Assembly: GCF_002994615.1 (NCBI RefSeq)
Contig: NZ_PVNK01000119.1
Coordinates: forward strand, 1-64,000
Direction: 5' to 3'
Source: Enhygromyxa salina
Lineage (GTDB): Bacteria; Myxococcota_A; Polyangia; Nannocystales; Nannocystaceae
Length of the DNA: 64,000 bases
Part shown: one piece after another, positions 56,390 through 64,000 of the stretch
Position numbering within the stretch: position 1 is the first letter of the stretch
Layout of the letters: the number at the start of each line of letters is the position of its first letter
The notes under the pieces: generated by a model
Told to the model about the DNA's origin: nothing
Database searches by the model: none
The model's input: the letters and a program-made list of their open reading frames with translations, nothing else
Position numbers and translations under genes: made by a program

Positions 56390-56684
56390 GTGGCAGAGCG
56401 CAGGACGTCTGCGGGGGTCACGGAACCAGCCCCCTTTTAGGGGGCCACGGAGGGCGTTGCGAAGCACCTGAGAGCCCACCGAGCGAGGAACGAGCGACCG
56501 GCCGCTTGCGGCCGTGCGTGGCAGAGTGCAGGACGGCTGCGGGGGTCATGGAACCAGCCAGCCCCCTTTTAGGGGGCCACGGAGGCCGCTGCGAAGCACC
56601 TGAGAGCCCACCGAGCGAGGAACGAGCGACCGGCCGCTTGCGGCCGTGCGTGGCAGAGTGCAGGACGGCTGCGGGGGTCATGGA
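56390..56684. repeat. Tandem 128-132-bp repeats between malK and malEF
   Basis: Copy 1 runs 56390-56517, copy 2 56518-56649 and a partial copy 3 56650-56684. Each opens GTGGCAGAGYGCAGGACG and contains GGGGGTCAYGGAA, then CCCCCTTTTAGGGGG (a 5-7-bp-stem hairpin) and GGCCGCTTGCGGCC. A four-base CCAG insertion distinguishes copy 2. On the minus strand copies 2 and 3 place an ATG before CCCCCGCAGCC, giving a repeated 44-aa frame. The repeats lie inside the operon transcript. Confidence 0.8.
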
Positions 56685-56695
56685 AAACCGCCTTC

Positions 56696-57769
<1,074 letters not shown>

Positions 57770-57921
57770 GCAGACGGGCGAGTCTCTAGACTCGGGCCGA
57801 GTCTGCCACACGGAGGTGGTCCTGCGCGAACCCGGCCGCTCATGATCGCGCGCAGCGGGTGATCCGCGGCCAGGCGTGCGCGATATCAACGATGGACACG
57901 CCGTGCCGGGCCCGAATCGCG

Positions 57922-57927
57922 TATACT
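57922..57927 (+). promoter_or_regulatory. Possible -10 box for the response regulator
   Basis: TATACT matches the sigma-70 -10 consensus at 5/6 positions and lies 21 bp before the GTG of the response regulator. The purine-rich GAGAGG between could be the ribosome site. No good -35 box at 16-18 bp was found. Confidence 0.3.
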
Positions 57928-57948
57928 CCAGCGAGAGGGCCCCACCCA

Positions 57949-58326
57949 GTGGACGAACAAGGACGGAAACGAGTTCTCGTCGTCGACGACGACATCGAGG
58001 TGCTGAGCGCCACGAAACGGTTGATCGAAGACGAGGCTACGGTGCAGGTCGCGCTCGGGGCCGAGGCGGCGCTCGAGCACATGAACAAGCTGGCCGACGA
58101 CGGCAAGCTCTACGACATGGTCATCGTCGACTTCACGATGAAGGGGCCGAACGGAGCGTGGCTCTTGCGTCACGTCCGTGACAAGTACCCCGACTGCGAG
58201 CGCGTGCTGATCTCCGGGCACTCATACATGGACCTGACCAACTTCCTCGACCCGGGACTCGTCCAGCGCTTCCTCGAGAAGCCCTTCGAGTTCGACGAGC
58301 TGCTCGAGGTCGTGACCGGGGAGTGA
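57949..58326 (+). CDS. Single-domain response regulator
   Basis: The GTG start gives 125 aa that are just one receiver domain. Features are KRVLVVDDDIEVLSATKRL with the acidic pair, MVIVDFTMKGPNG with the phospho-acceptor Asp, VLISGHSYMDL with the Thr/Ser position and FLEKPFEFDELLEVV with the conserved Lys. It has no output domain, so it acts by protein contact. No histidine kinase is adjacent. It is divergent from malK and convergent with the amylase gene. Confidence 0.88.
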   Translation: MDEQGRKRVLVVDDDIEVLSATKRLIEDEATVQVALGAEAALEHMNKLADDGKLYDMVIVDFTMKGPNGAWLLRHVRDKYPDCERVLISGHSYMDLTNFLDPGLVQRFLEKPFEFDELLEVVTGE

Positions 58327-58366
58327 GGCGCTAGCGGCCTGCTCGCGCCGGCGGCCGGCTTCAGCT

Positions 58367-60319
<1,953 letters not shown>

Positions 60320-60320
60320 G

Positions 60321-62021
<1,701 letters not shown>

Positions 62022-62161
62022 TGGCGCCACCTTACAACAGAACAGGCCTCGGCTGGCGCGGAGTGTGGCCGTGTGGGCAACGCGCGCGATCCGATCGGTG
62101 CCGCTGCGTCGGTCTCCCGAGGCCGCTTTAGAGGCCGCTTTAAAGGTGGCACCATCGGAGC

Positions 62162-62899
62162 GTGCGCAGGTCCATCTTGCTGCTGTTCGCCTGGTCACTG
62201 CTGGGCTGCGACCGACCCGACGCGGGCCCGAAGTCGGCTCCCGAGGCCAAACAAGCCGCCGAGCCCGGCGAGCGCGACTCGCCCACCGTCGACTCGGCCG
62301 CGGCGACGCCCGAGGACAGCGAGCCGAGCTCGGACCGCGCGGCCGAGGCCGGCACAGACTCCGGGGCGGCCGAGGCTGCGAGCGCCGAGCCGACGACTAG
62401 CGAGGCGCTCGAGGTCGATCGCAGCCAGAGCAAGGTCGGGTTCGCGGTCGCCCGGGCGACCGTTGGCCACGTCGGTCACTTCAAGCAGTTCGAGTCCAAG
62501 CTTCGCCTCGAGGACGGTCACCCGGTGGCCCTGGAGATCAACGTCGAGCTCGGGTCCGTCGCCGCCGATCGCAAGGGTCTCACGCAGCACCTCAAGAGCC
62601 CGGATTTCTTTCACGTCGACCAGTTCCCGAGCGCGAGCTTCGCCGCCGAGCGCATCACGCCGAAGACCGACGCCGAGCCCGGCAGCTACGAGGTCAGCGG
62701 GACCATGCGGCTGCACGGTGTCACGCAGGAGCTCGAGTTTCCGGCCGCGATCGACGTCGAGGCCGAGCGCGTGGTTGGCCGCGCGACCCTCGAGATCAGC
62801 GCCAAGGCGTTCGGCATCGACTACGAGGGCATGGAGGCCGAGCTCGCCGAGGACGCGGTGCAGCTCGAGGTCGAGCTCGTGTTCCCCCGCGCGTCATGA
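62162..62899 (+). CDS. YceI-family lipoprotein
   Basis: The GTG start gives 245 aa with signal MRRSILLLFAWSLLGCDRP (lipobox LLGC). A low-complexity Glu/Ala/Ser linker spans about 22-85. The YceI lipocalin-like barrel follows: LEVDRSQSKVGFAVARATVG, HFKQFESKLRL, LKSPDFFHVDQFPSASFAAE and GTMRLHGVTQELEFP. YceI proteins bind polyisoprenoid-type lipids in the periplasm. It is divergent from the porin gene and shares no operon with it. Confidence 0.88.
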   Translation: MRRSILLLFAWSLLGCDRPDAGPKSAPEAKQAAEPGERDSPTVDSAAATPEDSEPSSDRAAEAGTDSGAAEAASAEPTTSEALEVDRSQSKVGFAVARATVGHVGHFKQFESKLRLEDGHPVALEINVELGSVAADRKGLTQHLKSPDFFHVDQFPSASFAAERITPKTDAEPGSYEVSGTMRLHGVTQELEFPAAIDVEAERVVGRATLEISAKAFGIDYEGMEAELAEDAVQLEVELVFPRAS

Positions 62900-62949
62900 G
62901 TTGACCCTGGTCGAGCTTCGGGGCGCGTCGCTCCGCTATAGTCACGCTC

Positions 62950-64000
62950 GTGTCGCGGATCCCGGGCCTGATCGCCGTGCTCGTGTGGCTGTCGGGCTGC
63001 ACGAGCGACGCGGGCGAGCAGGGCCCTCCTCGGCGGGACTGCAAGGCGGTGATCTGGGCCCAGGCAGGCCACCCCAGGTCCGCGCTCCACGTGATCGGGA
63101 GCTTTGACGGGTGGGCGACGCCGGGCGCGTCGATGGTGGCGCGCGACGAGGGCTGGCGCGCCCTGGCCCTCGATCTGCCCCCGGGCGAGTACGGCTACCT
63201 GATCGTCGAGGATGGCGCGGCGCGGCTCGATGAGCACAACCCTTTGACGACCTTCCGCGCCGACGACGGGCGCGAGGTCTCGCGCCTGTACGTCGAGGAC
63301 TGCGGCGAGCCGGCGCTGACGGTCGCGGCCGACGAGCTCGGCGTGGACGACGGGCGCGTGTCGGTCAGGGCGCGCTTTTGGGCTGCGGACACCGAGCCCG
63401 CGCACGCGCTGGCGCCCGCGAGCGTTGCGACCGAGCTGAGCGTCGAGCACAGCTCGGCCGCCGACGGCACGATCGAGCTGTCGAGCGCGACCCTGGCCCG
63501 GGGCCGCCACGCGTTCGAGGTTGAGGCCGAGGACACCGCCGGGCGCCGGGCGCAGGCGCGGGTCTCGGTGTTCGTCGACCCGATCGCCCCGAGCTTCGAC
63601 GACGCGGTCATCTATCAGATCATGATCGATCGCTTCTACGCCGACGACGGCGTCGCGCTGAGCGATCCTCTGACGCCGGCCTCGCGCGCGGGCGGGACCC
63701 TCGGCGGGGTCGAGGCGGCCGTCGAAGACGGGTACTTCGAGGCCCTGGGCGTCAGCGCGCTGTGGCTCTCGCCCGTCTACCAGGGGCCCGACGAGGCCCG
63801 CGAGGGCACCGATGGGCGGCTCTACGAGGGCTACCACGGCTACTGGGTCTCGGACTCCCGCGCCGTCGACGAGCGCATCGGTGGCGAGGACGCCCTGCGC
63901 AGCCTGATCGCCACGGCTCACGCGCGCGGGCTCGCGGTGATCCTCGACGTCGTCCCCAACCATGTCTACGAGACCCACGAGATCGTCGCGCAGGGCCACG
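62950..64000 (+). CDS. GH13 family lipoprotein, 3' end beyond window
   Basis: This gene runs off the window, with 350 codons visible. A GTG start gives signal SRIPGLIAVLVWLSGCTSD (lipobox LSGC). Residues 30-110 resemble a CBM48/isoamylase N-domain (ALHVIGSFDGWATPGASM, LDLPPGEYGYLIV), then a second beta domain, then the GH13 barrel begins at DDAVIYQIMIDRFYADDG with GYHGYWVSDSRAVDERIGG and LAVILDVVPNHV (region I). The catalytic regions II-IV lie outside. It is probably a debranching or maltogenic enzyme of the same maltodextrin locus. Confidence 0.88.
   Translation, partial: MSRIPGLIAVLVWLSGCTSDAGEQGPPRRDCKAVIWAQAGHPRSALHVIGSFDGWATPGASMVARDEGWRALALDLPPGEYGYLIVEDGAARLDEHNPLTTFRADDGREVSRLYVEDCGEPALTVAADELGVDDGRVSVRARFWAADTEPAHALAPASVATELSVEHSSAADGTIELSSATLARGRHAFEVEAEDTAGRRAQARVSVFVDPIAPSFDDAVIYQIMIDRFYADDGVALSDPLTPASRAGGTLGGVEAAVEDGYFEALGVSALWLSPVYQGPDEAREGTDGRLYEGYHGYWVSDSRAVDERIGGEDALRSLIATAHARGLAVILDVVPNHVYETHEIVAQGH

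Overview
The window looks like a myxobacterial chromosome, probably from the Nannocystineae (inference). It is very GC-rich with densely packed genes, many lipoproteins and GTG/TTG starts. At least two exported proteins end in a MYXO-CTERM-like tail (Gly-Cys, hydrophobic helix, Arg cluster), and two carry long Gly-Asp linkers. No rRNA, tRNA or CRISPR array was recognised, and no insertion sequence with a transposase.

Region 1 (1-6 kb) is the most unusual part. After the tail of a MYXO-CTERM protein comes a tandem array of about ten 86-bp units, several containing an 11-bp-arm hairpin. Next to it, on the minus strand, is a tightly overlapping three-gene operon: an AAA/ABC-type ATPase with a DUF3696-like end (4546-5667), a TOPRIM/DUF4435-like protein (3587-4549), and a 714-aa fusion of a DUF262 (GmrSD/ParB-like) domain to a reverse transcriptase with an intact catalytic triad (1452-3596). 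The set has the look of an anti-phage defence operon, and I do not recognise it as a named system. A decayed XRE-type regulator lies just upstream of the operon. The RT stop codon falls inside a dispersed repeat that has a fuller palindromic copy at 16.1 kb.

Region 2 (6-26.4 kb) is mostly envelope and carbohydrate housekeeping: a Tat-exported sulfite-oxidase-like lipoprotein, a beta-helix protein, a CPA2 antiporter, a CrtI/RetSat-like oxidoreductase, a fibro-slime lipoprotein, a glucan-phosphorylase-like protein that lacks the PLP lysine, a CBS protein, a cation diffusion facilitator, a GH13 lipoprotein, and a redoxin-TamA-TamB operon. Region 3 (26.4-31.3 kb) is a minus-strand operon of two DUF4331-type halves, two TPR proteins and a lipoprotein, plus a YdeI-like gene.

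Region 4 (31.4-51.2 kb) resembles a surface-glycan or decorated-metabolite cluster. It holds two sulfotransferases, a radical SAM protein, a NodU/CmcH carbamoyltransferase, two NAD-dependent epimerases including GalE, four glycosyltransferases, a FemAB/GNAT-like acyltransferase, a terpene-cyclase-fold protein, an ABC exporter, a PIG-L deacetylase, two APH-type kinases (one fused to a class III aminotransferase), and a 51-aa Cys/Trp-rich peptide gene directly upstream of a GT4 glycosyltransferase. Region 5 (51.2-53.4 kb) has a Blc-type lipocalin and a poly-gamma-glutamate hydrolase in a less GC-rich patch.

Region 6 (53.4-64 kb) is a maltodextrin locus: MalG, a MalE-MalF fusion, MalK, a single-domain response regulator, a GH13 lipoprotein, a LamB-like porin, a YceI lipoprotein and a second GH13 cut by the window end. 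The likely flow is extracellular cleavage by the amylases, passage through the porin, and import through MalEF-G-K. In-operon 128-132 bp repeats separate malK from malEF.
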